Source: an uncultured Eubacteriales bacterium
Lineage (GTDB): Bacteria > Bacillota > Clostridia > Oscillospirales > Butyricicoccaceae
Direction of reading: 5' to 3'
DNA: 18,602 bases
NCBI GenBank assembly: GCA_900555855.1
Contig: USML01000028.1
Coordinates: 1 to 18,602 of the forward strand
The notes beneath the pieces are model-generated. The model ran no database searches. It was not told where the DNA came from and saw only the letters and a list, made by a program, of their open reading frames with translations. The first letter of the stretch is position 1. Every line of letters begins with the position of its first letter. A program made the translations under genes and the position numbers. Shown here piece by piece: positions 1-10,245 of this stretch.

Positions 1-50
1 TACGAGATTCGCCTTAGTCTCGTGGGCTCGGAGATGTGTATAAGAGACAG
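1..50 (+). other. Illumina Nextera i7 adapter with index (sequencing artefact)
   Basis: These bases match a Nextera library adapter from end to end. Positions 1-8 are the inner end of the P7 primer, 9-16 (TCGCCTTA) match index N701, 17-31 are the read-2 linker, and 32-50 (AGATGTGTATAAGAGACAG) are the 19-bp Tn5 mosaic end. Genomic DNA starts at base 51. In the frame of the following gene the adapter encodes MCIRDS, a known signature of adapter contamination in protein databases. It was not trimmed before assembly and should be removed. It is not a transposon insertion. Confidence 0.98.
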
Positions 51-681
51 CTTCCAGCTGGAGATGTCGCGGGAGCAGCTGGCCACCCGTATGCTCTCCA
101 GCGAAGCGCTCATCGACAGCAAAAAGCTGCGCATGGGCACGCTGGACGATACCGACTGGGAGCGCATGGCCGGCGCAACGGAGTCGCTGCAGTCTATGTC
201 GATCCTCATTGATGAAAACTCCGGCATCACCGTGCCGGAGATGATGGCAAAATGCCGCCGGGTGGGCAGCAAGCTGGGGCTCATCGTTATCGACTACCTC
301 CAGCTGATGCACACGCCCAAGCAGATGGACAACCGCGTTCAGGAGGTGGCGGAGATCTCCCGCTCGCTGAAGATCATGGCCAAGGAGCTGAATGTTCCCG
401 TGCTCTGCTGCAGCCAGCTTTCCCGCGGGCCGGAGAGCCGCCAGAACAAGCGGCCCATGCTTTCCGATCTGCGGGAATCCGGCTCCATCGAGCAGGATGC
501 CGATATCGTCCTCTTTATTTACCGGGACGATTATTATAACGACCAAAGCGAAAACCGCAACTGCGCCGAGCTGATCGTGGCCAAAAACCGCCACGGTGAG
601 ACAGGCACGGTGGAGCTGCAGTGGATGGGCCAGTTCACCTCCTTTGCCGCGCAGGATTCCTTCCGCAATGAAGGTCCGTGA
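51..681 (+). CDS. dnaB: Replicative DNA helicase DnaB, 3' part only
   Basis: This is the C-terminal RecA-like ATPase half of the hexameric helicase that unwinds DNA at the replication fork. About 210 codons remain. The N-terminal domain, linker and Walker A loop are missing because the contig begins here. The first genomic residues, FQLEMSREQLATRM, are the helix just after Walker A. Next come the Walker B strand LIVIDYLQLM, the sensor stretch PVLCCSQLSRGPE, the block SDLRESGSIEQDAD and the late motif KNRHGETGTVEL. The stop is TGA at 679-681. An ATG at base 22 gives a longer open frame, but it lies in the adapter and is not a real start. The gene overlaps tilS by 14 nt, so the two are probably co-transcribed. 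Confidence 0.95.
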
Positions 682-1987
682 CGCGCTGGAGCAGAGCGGC
701 CTGCTGCAGCCGGGGCTGCGGGTGCTTTGCGCCCTGTCCGGCGGGGGAGATTCCGTCTGCCTGACCCACGCGCTGGCCCGTCTGGCGCCGGAGCGCTCCC
801 TGCAGGTGGCGGCGGCGCATTTTTCCCATGGGCTCCGCCCTGCGGCGGCAGGGCCGGAAAAGGCCCTCTGCCGGGCGCTGTGCCAGTCGCTGTCCATCCC
901 GCTGTACTGCGGCGCAGGCGACACGCCGGTCTATGCCGCGGCCCACGGAATGGGCACGGAGGAGGCCGCCCGGACCCTGCGCTATGCGTTTTTGGAGCGC
1001 ACGGCGGAGGAGCAGGGCTATGATGTGATCGCCGTGGCCCATCAGATGGACGACAACGCCGAGACCCTGCTCTGGAACCTGATCCGGGGCTGCGGGCCTG
1101 CGGGTCTGGAGGGCATCCCGCCCCGGCGGGGCCGGATCATTCGGCCGCTGCTGCAGTGCTCCCGCAGGGAGATCGAGGCCTATCTGGTCCGGCATCAGCT
1201 GCCCTACGCCACGGACGCCACAAATCTGGAGGGGGACAACGCCCGGGCCGTGCTGCGCCGTCAGGTGTTTCCGCTGCTGCGGCAGTTAAATCCCGCTGCT
1301 GCGGAGCATATGGCTCGCTGCGCCGCGGATATGCGGCAGCAGGGTGCGGCGCTGTCCCATCTGGCGGAGGAATATGCCGCCGGTGCGGAGGACACCGGAG
1401 CGGGGCTGCTGCTTTCGCTTCCGGCGCTGCTGGCCCTGCCTCGGGAGAGCGCCTGCCGGGCGCTGCAGCTTTTGCAGCGGCAGGCGGGAGGAAAGATGCT
1501 CACCCGGCCGCAGCTGGAGGGTATTTTTGCCCTCTGCCAGAGCTCGTCGCCCTCCGGAAGGCTCTCGCTTTCCGGGACAGCGCTGCAGCGGCGGTATGAC
1601 CGGCTGCTGCTCACCGGCGTCCACCCCCCGGGGCCGCCGGAGCCTGTGACGCTGACGGCCTGCGGGCAGGCCGAGTTCGGCGGCTGGCGCATCACAGTCT
1701 GTCCCGACGCCGGCGAAGGCGGGGGCTTCTGTCTGCCGGAGGAGGAGGTCTTTCCTCTGACGGTACGCGCCCGTCGCACAGGCGACAGCATTTCTCTGCC
1801 CGGCGGTCATCGCACGGTAAAAAAATGGATGATCGACCGGAAAATTCCGAAAGATCTGCGTGACACAACGCCGATCCTATGCCATAATAATAAAATACTG
1901 GCCGTGGCAGATCTCTGGCACAGCTTGCCGGAGACAGAAAAAGAGACGCCGCGGATCCGGATCATTTGCAGGAGGAAAAGATCATGA
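668..1987 (+). CDS. tilS: tRNA(Ile)-lysidine synthase TilS
   Basis: TilS uses ATP and lysine to convert the wobble C34 of tRNA-Ile(CAU) to lysidine, so that the tRNA reads AUA and is charged with isoleucine. It is a cytosolic and normally essential enzyme. The 439-residue length is normal. The PP-loop ATPase signature SGGGDS is at residues 24-29, HQMDDNAET at about 125-133 and RGCGPAGLEGI just after. The C-terminal TilS domain (RARRTGDSISLPGG...VKKWMIDRKIP) is intact. ATG 668 is chosen because the PP-loop then sits at the usual distance from the N-terminus; an upstream in-frame extension would run deep into dnaB. The Shine-Dalgarno is weak, suggesting translational coupling to dnaB. The 3' end overlaps hpt by the four bases ATGA. 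Confidence 0.95.
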   Translation: MKVRDALEQSGLLQPGLRVLCALSGGGDSVCLTHALARLAPERSLQVAAAHFSHGLRPAAAGPEKALCRALCQSLSIPLYCGAGDTPVYAAAHGMGTEEAARTLRYAFLERTAEEQGYDVIAVAHQMDDNAETLLWNLIRGCGPAGLEGIPPRRGRIIRPLLQCSRREIEAYLVRHQLPYATDATNLEGDNARAVLRRQVFPLLRQLNPAAAEHMARCAADMRQQGAALSHLAEEYAAGAEDTGAGLLLSLPALLALPRESACRALQLLQRQAGGKMLTRPQLEGIFALCQSSSPSGRLSLSGTALQRRYDRLLLTGVHPPGPPEPVTLTACGQAEFGGWRITVCPDAGEGGGFCLPEEEVFPLTVRARRTGDSISLPGGHRTVKKWMIDRKIPKDLRDTTPILCHNNKILAVADLWHSLPETEKETPRIRIICRRKRS

Positions 1988-2550
1988 AACGGGACCCCAT
2001 CCATATGCAGCAGGATATGCTCAAGACGCTTATCACCAAGGATCAGCTGGAAGCCACCGTGGCGCGGCTGGGCCGGGAGATCACGGAGGACTATCGGGGC
2101 AGGACGCCCATGCTGGTGGCGGTGCTCAAGGGCGCTTTCATCTTCATGGCCGACCTGGTGCGGCAGATCGACATCCCCTGCACGCTGGATTTTATGGCTG
2201 TCTCCAGCTACGGAGCCGGCATGGCTTCCTCCGGCCAGGTGAAAATTATTAAAGATTTGGACACCACTATTGAGGGGAAAGATGTTATTATCGTGGAGGA
2301 CATTCTGGACAGCGGCGTGACGCTGAGCTACCTGATGAAGCTGCTGCAGGCCCGCCGTCCGGCCTCCATCCGTCTCTGCACCCTGTTTGACAAGCCCGCC
2401 CGCCATAAGGTGGATATCCATTCCGACTACATCGGCCTGGAGGTCCCCAACGAGTTTATCGTGGGCTACGGGCTGGATTATGCGGAGATCTATCGGAATT
2501 ATCCGGAGATCGCCGTGCTCAAGCCCTCTGTTTACAGCGAAGATCAATAA
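1984..2550 (+). CDS. hpt: Hypoxanthine phosphoribosyltransferase
   Basis: This purine-salvage enzyme joins hypoxanthine (and often guanine) to PRPP to give IMP or GMP. The protein has 188 residues, normal for the family. The PRPP-binding motif VIIVEDILDSGVT is at residues 101-113, the LKG loop at 48-50, and the base-side segment DKPARHKVDI...GLEVPNEFIVGYGLDY follows. ATG 1984 is preferred over the in-frame TTG at 1966 because GGAGGA at 1971-1976 lies 7 nt before it and the start overlaps the tilS stop as ATGA. The order tilS-hpt-ftsH is widely conserved in Bacillota, which supports all three calls. Confidence 0.96.
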   Translation: MKRDPIHMQQDMLKTLITKDQLEATVARLGREITEDYRGRTPMLVAVLKGAFIFMADLVRQIDIPCTLDFMAVSSYGAGMASSGQVKIIKDLDTTIEGKDVIIVEDILDSGVTLSYLMKLLQARRPASIRLCTLFDKPARHKVDIHSDYIGLEVPNEFIVGYGLDYAEIYRNYPEIAVLKPSVYSEDQ

Positions 2551-2595
2551 ACCTATGGCGGCGCAGCGCCGTCTGAAAAGGAGTGACACAACACC

Positions 2596-4608
<2,013 letters not shown>

Positions 4609-4617
4609 ACGCATCTC

Positions 4618-4642
4618 AGGCGGGCCTTTGGCCCGCCTTTTT
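4618..4642 (+). terminator. Rho-independent terminator after ftsH
   Basis: A perfect 9-bp stem (AGGCGGGCC with GGCCCGCCT) closes on a TTT loop and runs into a T tract. It begins 10 nt after the ftsH stop and should end the dnaB-tilS-hpt-ftsH transcript. Read-through into cca remains possible, since the next Shine-Dalgarno is only about 13 nt further on. Confidence 0.9.
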
Positions 4643-4668
4643 CCCATGGATTTCAAAGGAGACTTGCC

Positions 4669-6015
4669 ATGAACATCAAGCTTCCGCCTGAGGCGGCGCA
4701 GGTGCTGGCGGCGCTGCGGCAAAAGGGCTTTCCCGCCTATGCGGTGGGGGGCGGCGTCCGCGACAGTCTGCTGGGCCGCCGCCCCGGCGACTGGGATATC
4801 GCCACTGCCGCCCTGCCCCAGCAGGTCCATGCGGCCCTTGCGCCCATCCCCGTTGTGGATACCGGCCTGCGGCACGGCACCGTCACCGCGCTTCTGGGCG
4901 GCCGCCGGCTGGAGATCACCACCTTCCGGGTGGACGGCGCCTACAGCGACCACCGCCGGCCGGACAGCGTCGTCTTTACCCGCAGCCTGCGGGAGGATCT
5001 GGCCCGGCGGGATTTTACCATGAACGCCATGGCCTATGCGCCGGAGGAAGGGCTGATCGATCCCTTCGGCGGCGAAGCCGACCTGCGCCGGGGCGTGATC
5101 CGGGCGGTGGGCCAGCCGGACCGGCGCTTTCAGGAGGATGCGCTGCGCATCCTGCGGGGCCTTCGGTTTTCGGCCGTTTTGGGCTTTCCGCTGGAGGAGC
5201 AGACCGCGCAGGCCATGGACCGGCAGCGGCAGCTGCTGGCCTTTATCGCGCCGGAGCGCATTCAGGCGGAGCTTTGCCTGCTCCTGCCCGGCCCGGCGGC
5301 GGAGGCGGTGCTGCGGCGGCACAGGGAGGTGTTCGCCGTCTTTCTGCCGGAGCTTGCCCCCATGTTTGACTTTGATCAGTGCAACCGCCACCATATCTAT
5401 GATGTCTGGGAGCACACGCTCCACGCCTTTGCCGCCGCTCCGCCGGAGCTGACCCTGCGGCTGACGCTGCTGCTCCACGACTGCGGCAAGCCGCAGACCT
5501 TCTGGCGGGACGGGCAGGGAGAGGGGCATTTTTACGGCCATGCCGCCGTCTCTGCCCGGCTGGCCCGGCAGGCGCTGGCCCGGCTGCGCTTTGAGCGGAC
5601 GCTGGCAGAGCGGGTGGAGCGCCTGATCTATCTCCACGACCACGACATCCTCCCCACGGAAAAGGCCATGCTGCGCTGGCTGCAGCGGGTGGGGGAGGAG
5701 GAGCTGCGGCTGCTGCTGCAGGTGAAGCGGGCAGACAACCGGGGCCAAAGCCCGGAATATGACCGCACGGATCAATACGACGCGGCGGAAGCGGCGATGG
5801 AAGCGGTGCTGGCCAAGGCGCTTTGCTTTTCCCGGGGGCAGCTGGCCCTGCGGGGCGGGGATCTGCTCCGCATGGGGCTTTCCGGCCCCGCCGTGGGGCA
5901 GGCGCTGGACTGGCTGGTGGATCAGGTCATCGACGGGGCCCTGCCCAATGAGCGGGAAGCACTTCTCTGCGGGCTGCAAAGCGCCCTTGACCTGCGGCAC
6001 GGCTCCATGGTATGA
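4669..6015 (+). CDS. cca: CCA-adding tRNA nucleotidyltransferase (class II, with HD domain)
   Basis: The enzyme builds or repairs the 3'-CCA end of tRNAs from CTP and ATP without a template. The 448-residue protein opens with the nucleotidyltransferase head: AVGGGVRDSLLGR at about 25-37, catalytic carboxylates in DWDIAT (Asp41, Asp43), and RRDFTMNAMA at about 113-122. The RNA-binding neck and body (EDALRILRGLRFSAVLGF) follow. An HD phosphohydrolase-like domain comes next, with His249, LHDCGKP containing His270-Asp271, and His291. The start is fixed by AAAGGAG at 4655-4661, 7 nt before ATG. A member specialised for A-addition or C-addition only cannot be excluded by eye, but a single copy beside housekeeping genes suggests the full CCA activity. 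Confidence 0.92.
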   Translation: MNIKLPPEAAQVLAALRQKGFPAYAVGGGVRDSLLGRRPGDWDIATAALPQQVHAALAPIPVVDTGLRHGTVTALLGGRRLEITTFRVDGAYSDHRRPDSVVFTRSLREDLARRDFTMNAMAYAPEEGLIDPFGGEADLRRGVIRAVGQPDRRFQEDALRILRGLRFSAVLGFPLEEQTAQAMDRQRQLLAFIAPERIQAELCLLLPGPAAEAVLRRHREVFAVFLPELAPMFDFDQCNRHHIYDVWEHTLHAFAAAPPELTLRLTLLLHDCGKPQTFWRDGQGEGHFYGHAAVSARLARQALARLRFERTLAERVERLIYLHDHDILPTEKAMLRWLQRVGEEELRLLLQVKRADNRGQSPEYDRTDQYDAAEAAMEAVLAKALCFSRGQLALRGGDLLRMGLSGPAVGQALDWLVDQVIDGALPNEREALLCGLQSALDLRHGSMV

Positions 6016-6049
6016 TAAAGATATTCTTAAAAAGAAAGAAGGAAGCACG

Positions 6050-7549
6050 ATGGAACGAACCACTGCTCTGGAGCAGCTGAGTCTGCTGCAGAAAAAGCTC
6101 TATGCCTACCATACGGCCAGCGCCGCCCTCTTTCTGGACGGTGAAACCGTGGCGCCCAAGGATACGGCGGAGGGTCGGGGTGTTGCTCTGGGCATTCTGG
6201 CCGGCGAAGCCCATAAGCTACTGACAGCTCCGGAGACTGGCGAGCTGCTGGCCTTTCTGGCTGACGAAAAGGCCCAGCTGGATGCCCGCCAGAACCGGCA
6301 GGTGGAGCTTCTGGTCCGGGCATGGAAGCAGATCTCCCGTATCCCGGCGGAGGAATACATGGAATATGCCATGCTCACCAATGAGGCCAGCGATATCTGG
6401 CACCGAGCCAAGGAGCAGGACGATTTTGCACTGTTTCAGCCAGCGCTGGAAAAGCTGGTGGCCTTTAATATCCGCTTTGCCGGCTATTATGACAGCACCA
6501 AGGCGCCTTATGACGCGCTGCTGAACGAATATGAACGGGGCCTTACCATGGAGACGCTGGACCGCTTTTTCTCCGTGCTGCGGGAACGGCTAGTGCCCGT
6601 GATCCGGGCTGTGGGCAAGGCGCCCCAGGTGGATGACAGCTTCCTTCACAAGCGTTATCCGGTGGAGATCCAACGGAAGTTTTCCGATGATCTGATGGAG
6701 GTGCTGGGGCTGGATCGCCGCCATTGCACCATCGGCGAAACAGAGCATCCCTTTACTCTGAATTTCAACAGCCAGGATGTGCGTATCACCACGCACTATG
6801 TGGAGGATGGTCTGGCGGAGTCCATGTATTCCGTCATTCACGAGGGCGGCCATGCCCTGTATGAGCTGGGAGTGGATCCCGCCAACGATTACACCGTTCT
6901 GGCCGGAGGCTCCTCCATGAGCATCCATGAGAGCCAGTCCCGCTTTTATGAAAACCTCATTGGCCGCTCGCTGCCCTTTATCCGGGCCATTTATCCCCGG
7001 GTGCAGGCATTTTTCCCGGAGCAGCTGGCCGGCGTCACCGACGAGATGTTTTACCGGGCGGTAAATAAGGCCCAGCCATCGCTGATCCGTACGGAGGCTG
7101 ATGAGCTGACCTATTCCTTCCATGTGATGATTCGCTATGAGATCGAAAAGCAGCTCATTGGCGGGACGCTGGCCGTGAAGGATGTGCCGGCGGAATGGAA
7201 GCGGCTTTATCGGGAATACCTGGGCGTGGAGGTGCCAAACGACCGGCAGGGCTGCTTGCAGGATTCTCACTGGTCCGGCGGCTCCTTCGGCTATTTTCCC
7301 TCTTATGCGCTGGGCAGCGCTTACGGTGTGCAGATGCTGCACAGCATGGAGCGGGAGATCAATGTCTGGGGCTCGGTGGGCCGGGGAGATCTGACGCCGG
7401 TTACTGCCTGGCTGCGAGAGAAAATCCATCAATACGGCTGTCTGCTGGAGCCGGGCCAGCTGGTGAAAAACGCCTGCGGCGATTTTGATCCCACGGTCTA
7501 TACAGATTATCTCACGGAAAAATACACCCGCCTTTATGGGCTGGCCTGA
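6050..7549 (+). CDS. M32-family metallocarboxypeptidase (Taq carboxypeptidase type)
   Basis: This is a zinc-dependent cytosolic carboxypeptidase that removes C-terminal residues from peptides, probably for peptide recycling. The 499-residue length is normal for family M32. The zinc motif HEGGH is at residues 264-268 and the third ligand is probably Glu294 in SIHESQSRFYENLIGR. Other M32 blocks are visible: HPFTLNFNSQDVRITTHY, the stretch around IRTEADELTYSFHVMIRYEIE, and HWSGGSFGYFPSYALGSAYG. ATG 6050 is preceded by AGAAGGAAG. An open frame extends upstream into cca, but its residues look nothing like the family. No signal peptide is visible. It lies 34 nt after cca, and a strong terminator follows. 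Confidence 0.94.
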   Translation: MERTTALEQLSLLQKKLYAYHTASAALFLDGETVAPKDTAEGRGVALGILAGEAHKLLTAPETGELLAFLADEKAQLDARQNRQVELLVRAWKQISRIPAEEYMEYAMLTNEASDIWHRAKEQDDFALFQPALEKLVAFNIRFAGYYDSTKAPYDALLNEYERGLTMETLDRFFSVLRERLVPVIRAVGKAPQVDDSFLHKRYPVEIQRKFSDDLMEVLGLDRRHCTIGETEHPFTLNFNSQDVRITTHYVEDGLAESMYSVIHEGGHALYELGVDPANDYTVLAGGSSMSIHESQSRFYENLIGRSLPFIRAIYPRVQAFFPEQLAGVTDEMFYRAVNKAQPSLIRTEADELTYSFHVMIRYEIEKQLIGGTLAVKDVPAEWKRLYREYLGVEVPNDRQGCLQDSHWSGGSFGYFPSYALGSAYGVQMLHSMEREINVWGSVGRGDLTPVTAWLREKIHQYGCLLEPGQLVKNACGDFDPTVYTDYLTEKYTRLYGLA

Positions 7550-7563
7550 TTGCACTGTATTCT

Positions 7564-7614
7564 AAAAAAGATCACCGGGAGCCGTCTGGTGCGACGGACC
7601 CGGTGATCTTTTTT
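7564..7614. terminator. Bidirectional terminator between the M32 gene and the blaR1-like gene
   Basis: A perfect 16-bp outer stem (AAAAAAGATCACCGGG at 7564-7579 with its complement at 7599-7614) encloses a smaller 5-bp stem, CCGTC (7582-7586) with GACGG (7593-7597). The outer stem has A6 on one side and T6 on the other, so it can stop transcripts from both directions. It serves the two convergent genes on either side. Confidence 0.93.
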
Positions 7615-7638
7615 GCTGTGCGCAGCCGCGGGGGGCGG

Positions 7639-9666
7639 TCAACGATATGAGATCGAAACGCCGTCCTCCGTCAGAAGGATGGAGCCGTCCGCCGCGGCGA
7701 TGTCAAACAGATGGGTCTGCGGCGGGTCCTTCTGGTCGATGCCCTGCACCCGGACGACGCCGTCCTCCCCGCAGACGAAGGAAAGGTCATACCATTCCGT
7801 CCAGAACGAGGTGTCGTATTTCAGCGTGTTCGTTCCAAGCTCCGTGGCACGGAAGGTGAAGGTGAAAAGCCCGGAGGTCCGCCCGAAGGCGAGAATACAG
7901 ATCTCCTGGATCCCATCCCCGTCCACATCGAAGATCAGCGAATCGTAGAATCCGGGAGCACACTGCAGAAGCAGCAGGGAGCAGGGATAGTCCTTTGCCA
8001 TTTCCTCCGGGGTATGATTTTTCTCCAGGACAAACGCATAGCTGAAAAACCCGTCAAACCAGTCCTGCCCGGTCAATACAGCATTTTCCAATGGCTCCGG
8101 CGTTTCGTCCCATGCATCGGCAATGCTTTGGCAGGCAAACGCCATGATCCACCCGCGCAGATCGGTCTGCCCGCCCTTCAGGAATTCTTTGTAGCAGTAG
8201 AGCAGGGTATCGGCGCCACCGTTGATCAGCTTCTGATACTCTGCGCCATGGGCGGCCACATAATCCGAGGGATTTGAGGATTGCGCGGGGGAAGCGCAAA
8301 TGGCGTCCAGCAGCGCTGCAATCTTTTCGGGGGTGGACAGATCGGTTGATGGGAGAGCTGCTGTGGAAGGATGATCCTGTGCCGGCGCAGCATCCTCGCC
8401 GGCGCAGATGCGGCTCAGATATTCCTGAAACTCTCGGTCCGACACCGCATACCGCTTGCCGCTTTGCTCAATGTCCACCATTGTGTTGTCAGAAAGGTGA
8501 TATCCGCTGATTCTGATATAGCTTCCATCCTGCAGCTGCGCACTGATCTGATATCCCGCCGTCAGTCCGGCATATTTATCGCTGCGCCTGCAGTGTTTCA
8601 CTCCAGCCAGACGAGAGCTTAACTCGCTGATCTGTGCCGGGGTCATTTCAATGGCAACCGGATCGTCCGCATTTCTCATATCAAAGTGATTTGCAGAAAC
8701 AATCGTGTTGGCTGAAGCATCGAATTGGAACCCGATCGGATTTGTCAGGAAACAGACTGCAATCACAGCGCAGACAATTACGGAAGCCAAAACAATCCAG
8801 AATGCGGGCTTCTTATAGTTCATCACGGACTTTACACGCTCCTTTACTCCGATTTCACCAAAAGCAAGGGGGCACGCTGCAATGCTGCGGCGGTTGACGC
8901 TGCAAGCCACGAGCGCCTGTGTATAATCGGCCCGCTGGGCATTGCCCATTTCCTTGATAACTCTTTCATCACAGGCAAGCTCAATATCCCGGCACAGCAG
9001 CACATAGCTCAGCCACATCAGCGGATTGAACCAATGGATGGTCAGCAGCAGAAAGCCCAGCGGCTTCCACCAATGATCCCTGCGGCGGATATGCGTCTGC
9101 TCATGGGCAATCACATGATCCATCTCGCGGCTGTCTATCTGATACGGCAGATAGATTTTTGGCTTGATGATTCCCAGCACAAACGGAGAGCAAACCTTCT
9201 CGCTTTGATAGATATTATCCCGCAGGATCACCGCTTCGCAGACCTTGCGGCGCAAGTGCCAGTAGCTCACAGCAGAATAGAGGAAAAGCGCTGCTGCTCC
9301 GACAAGCCAGAGCGCCGTGAAAACCGGGATCCATAGCTGCAGGGGATTTGCGCTTGCGCCCGGTGCGGGCGTGAACGAGCCGCTGATCACTGGGTTGATC
9401 ACCTGATTAAGAGCGGGAACGCCCGTCTGGACGGAAGGGGACGGATCCGTCATGATGCGCGGGCTGATCGGCTCTGCGCTTGGGATCAGGCTCAATGCGC
9501 TCTCGATGGAGAACGGAAAGAGCATCCGCGCCGCCACCAGCCCCCAAAGCAGGACATTCACCCATTTCGGGGCCTTTTTCAAGCAAAACCTCAATGCCAA
9601 AACCGCAACCACGACCCAGCTTGCGGATATGCTCCTGTTGACGATGTTCAAAAAGAGTTCGCTCAT
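7639..9666 (-). CDS. BlaR1-like M56 membrane metalloprotease with an atypical C-terminal sensor region
   Basis: M56 proteins sense an outside signal and trigger inactivation of a BlaI-type repressor. The 675-residue protein has membrane helices at about 13-30, 35-52, 112-132, 203-225 and 288-307. The cytoplasmic zinc site is in VIAHEQTHIRRRD (His188, Glu189, His192), with ELACDERVIKEMG near 229-241. After the last helix come about 365 extracytoplasmic residues. In classical BlaR1 or MecR1 this part is a class D beta-lactamase-like domain, but I see no clear SxxK/YGN/KTG set here. A DVDGDGIQE segment looks like a calcium-binding or FG-GAP type loop. The ligand is therefore unknown, and a beta-lactam need not be the signal. 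Its ATG overlaps the blaI stop by 4 nt (ATGA), so the two form an operon. GC content is visibly lower than in the neighbouring genes, which may mean acquisition. Confidence 0.88.
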   Translation of the reverse strand: MSELFLNIVNRSISASWVVVAVLALRFCLKKAPKWVNVLLWGLVAARMLFPFSIESALSLIPSAEPISPRIMTDPSPSVQTGVPALNQVINPVISGSFTPAPGASANPLQLWIPVFTALWLVGAAALFLYSAVSYWHLRRKVCEAVILRDNIYQSEKVCSPFVLGIIKPKIYLPYQIDSREMDHVIAHEQTHIRRRDHWWKPLGFLLLTIHWFNPLMWLSYVLLCRDIELACDERVIKEMGNAQRADYTQALVACSVNRRSIAACPLAFGEIGVKERVKSVMNYKKPAFWIVLASVIVCAVIAVCFLTNPIGFQFDASANTIVSANHFDMRNADDPVAIEMTPAQISELSSRLAGVKHCRRSDKYAGLTAGYQISAQLQDGSYIRISGYHLSDNTMVDIEQSGKRYAVSDREFQEYLSRICAGEDAAPAQDHPSTAALPSTDLSTPEKIAALLDAICASPAQSSNPSDYVAAHGAEYQKLINGGADTLLYCYKEFLKGGQTDLRGWIMAFACQSIADAWDETPEPLENAVLTGQDWFDGFFSYAFVLEKNHTPEEMAKDYPCSLLLLQCAPGFYDSLIFDVDGDGIQEICILAFGRTSGLFTFTFRATELGTNTLKYDTSFWTEWYDLSFVCGEDGVVRVQGIDQKDPPQTHLFDIAAADGSILLTEDGVSISYR

Positions 9667-10034
9667 GTTACTTCCCCCTTTCGGATCCGGTCAATCATCT
9701 GCTGCACCTCGTCAAGCTCGTCCTTAGATAAATCCTGCCGTTTGGTAAAGGCAGCGATAAACGCCGGTAGAGAGCCTTCGAATTTCTTTTCCACCAGCTC
9801 GTCGATCTCCCAGGCCTGGGCTTCGTCCTTGGATACCAGCGCAGTGACCACGCCGTCCTCGTTTTTCAATACGCCCCGCTGCCCCAGCCGCTTGATGACG
9901 GTGTAGGTGGTGGTGCGCTTCCAGCCCAGCTGCGTCTCGCACAGCTTTGCCAGCTGCGCGGCGGCAATGGGTTCATGCTCCCACAGGATCAGGCAGAAAC
10001 GGTATTCTCCCTCGTGAATTTTCGGCAGCTCCAT
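9663..10034 (-). CDS. blaI: BlaI/MecI-family winged-helix repressor
   Basis: A 123-residue DNA-binding repressor of the BlaI/MecI/CopY family, which dimerises on dyad operators and is inactivated through its partner M56 protease. The winged helix includes LAKLCETQLGWKRTTTYTVIKRLGQRGVL, with the TTTYT recognition-helix core typical of the family. The C-terminal dimerisation helices contain SLPAFIAAF and LSKDELDEVQQMI. The start at 10034 is chosen over an upstream in-frame ATG because it follows an AAGGAGGG-type ribosome site by about 8 nt and gives the family's usual length; the extra upstream residues would be encoded by the operator region. The gene is upstream of the M56 gene and overlaps it. 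It probably represses its own operon. Confidence 0.93.
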   Translation of the reverse strand: MELPKIHEGEYRFCLILWEHEPIAAAQLAKLCETQLGWKRTTTYTVIKRLGQRGVLKNEDGVVTALVSKDEAQAWEIDELVEKKFEGSLPAFIAAFTKRQDLSKDELDEVQQMIDRIRKGEVT

Positions 10035-10049
10035 AGGCAGGCCCTCCTT

Positions 10050-10065
10050 GTCTACTGCGGTAGAC
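10050..10065. promoter_or_regulatory. BlaI-type operator, promoter-distal dyad
   Basis: GTCTACTGCGGTAGAC is a perfect 6-bp inverted repeat with a 4-nt centre. It lies between the blaI promoter and the blaI ribosome site, near the expected transcription start. Its centre is 27 bp from that of the second dyad. The GTAGAC half-site has the TAC/GTA core common to BlaI, MecI and CopY operators. Assignment to this BlaI is an inference from position and repetition. Confidence 0.75.
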
Positions 10066-10075
10066 TTTTGTGGAT

Positions 10076-10104
10076 AGTCTACACGATTAGACAGCAAAAG
10101 TCAA
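10076..10104 (-). promoter_or_regulatory. Promoter of the blaI operon
   Basis: On the minus strand TTGACT (10099-10104) and TAGACT (10076-10081) are separated by exactly 17 nt. The distance to the blaI start is about 40 nt. The -10 element and part of the spacer lie inside the upstream operator dyad, so repressor binding would block RNA polymerase directly. Confidence 0.75.
10077..10092. promoter_or_regulatory. BlaI-type operator, dyad overlapping the -10 element
   Basis: GTCTACACGATTAGAC repeats the neighbouring dyad with the same 6-4-6 layout and one mismatch in the right half (TTAGAC for GTAGAC). It covers the -10 box and most of the spacer of the minus-strand promoter. Two dyads in tandem suggest cooperative autorepression. 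Confidence 0.72.
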
Positions 10105-10156
10105 GAGGTGACGCGCAAAAAATGCGCGCCGGAAAAAAGAAGCCCTTCCGCTGCGG

Positions 10157-10185
10157 TTGATAGCCGCGGCCGCCGCGAGTATAAT
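10157..10185 (+). promoter_or_regulatory. Promoter of the tetR-type gene
   Basis: TTGATA (10157-10162) and TATAAT (10180-10185) are separated by a GC-rich 17-nt spacer. Downstream, about 10186-10215, is an AT-rich stretch with repeated ATGCA/TGCAT and GTAT/ATAC half-sites that could be the TetR operator, though I find no perfect long dyad. The promoter faces away from the blaI promoter. The intergenic region of about 210 bp holds both control regions. Confidence 0.7.
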
Positions 10186-10245
10186 GCATGATGTATATTG
10201 CATAATACGCATTGCGCGATCCGCTTTGAAGAAAGGACGCAGAAA

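Noticed and set aside
32..50. Tn5 mosaic end as evidence of a mobile element
   Set aside because: It is joined to P7, index and linker sequence, so it comes from library tagmentation and not from a genomic transposon.
22..51. ATG at base 22 as the start of the first gene
   Set aside because: It lies in the sequencing adapter and yields the MCIRDS contamination signature; the gene is really a 5'-truncated dnaB.
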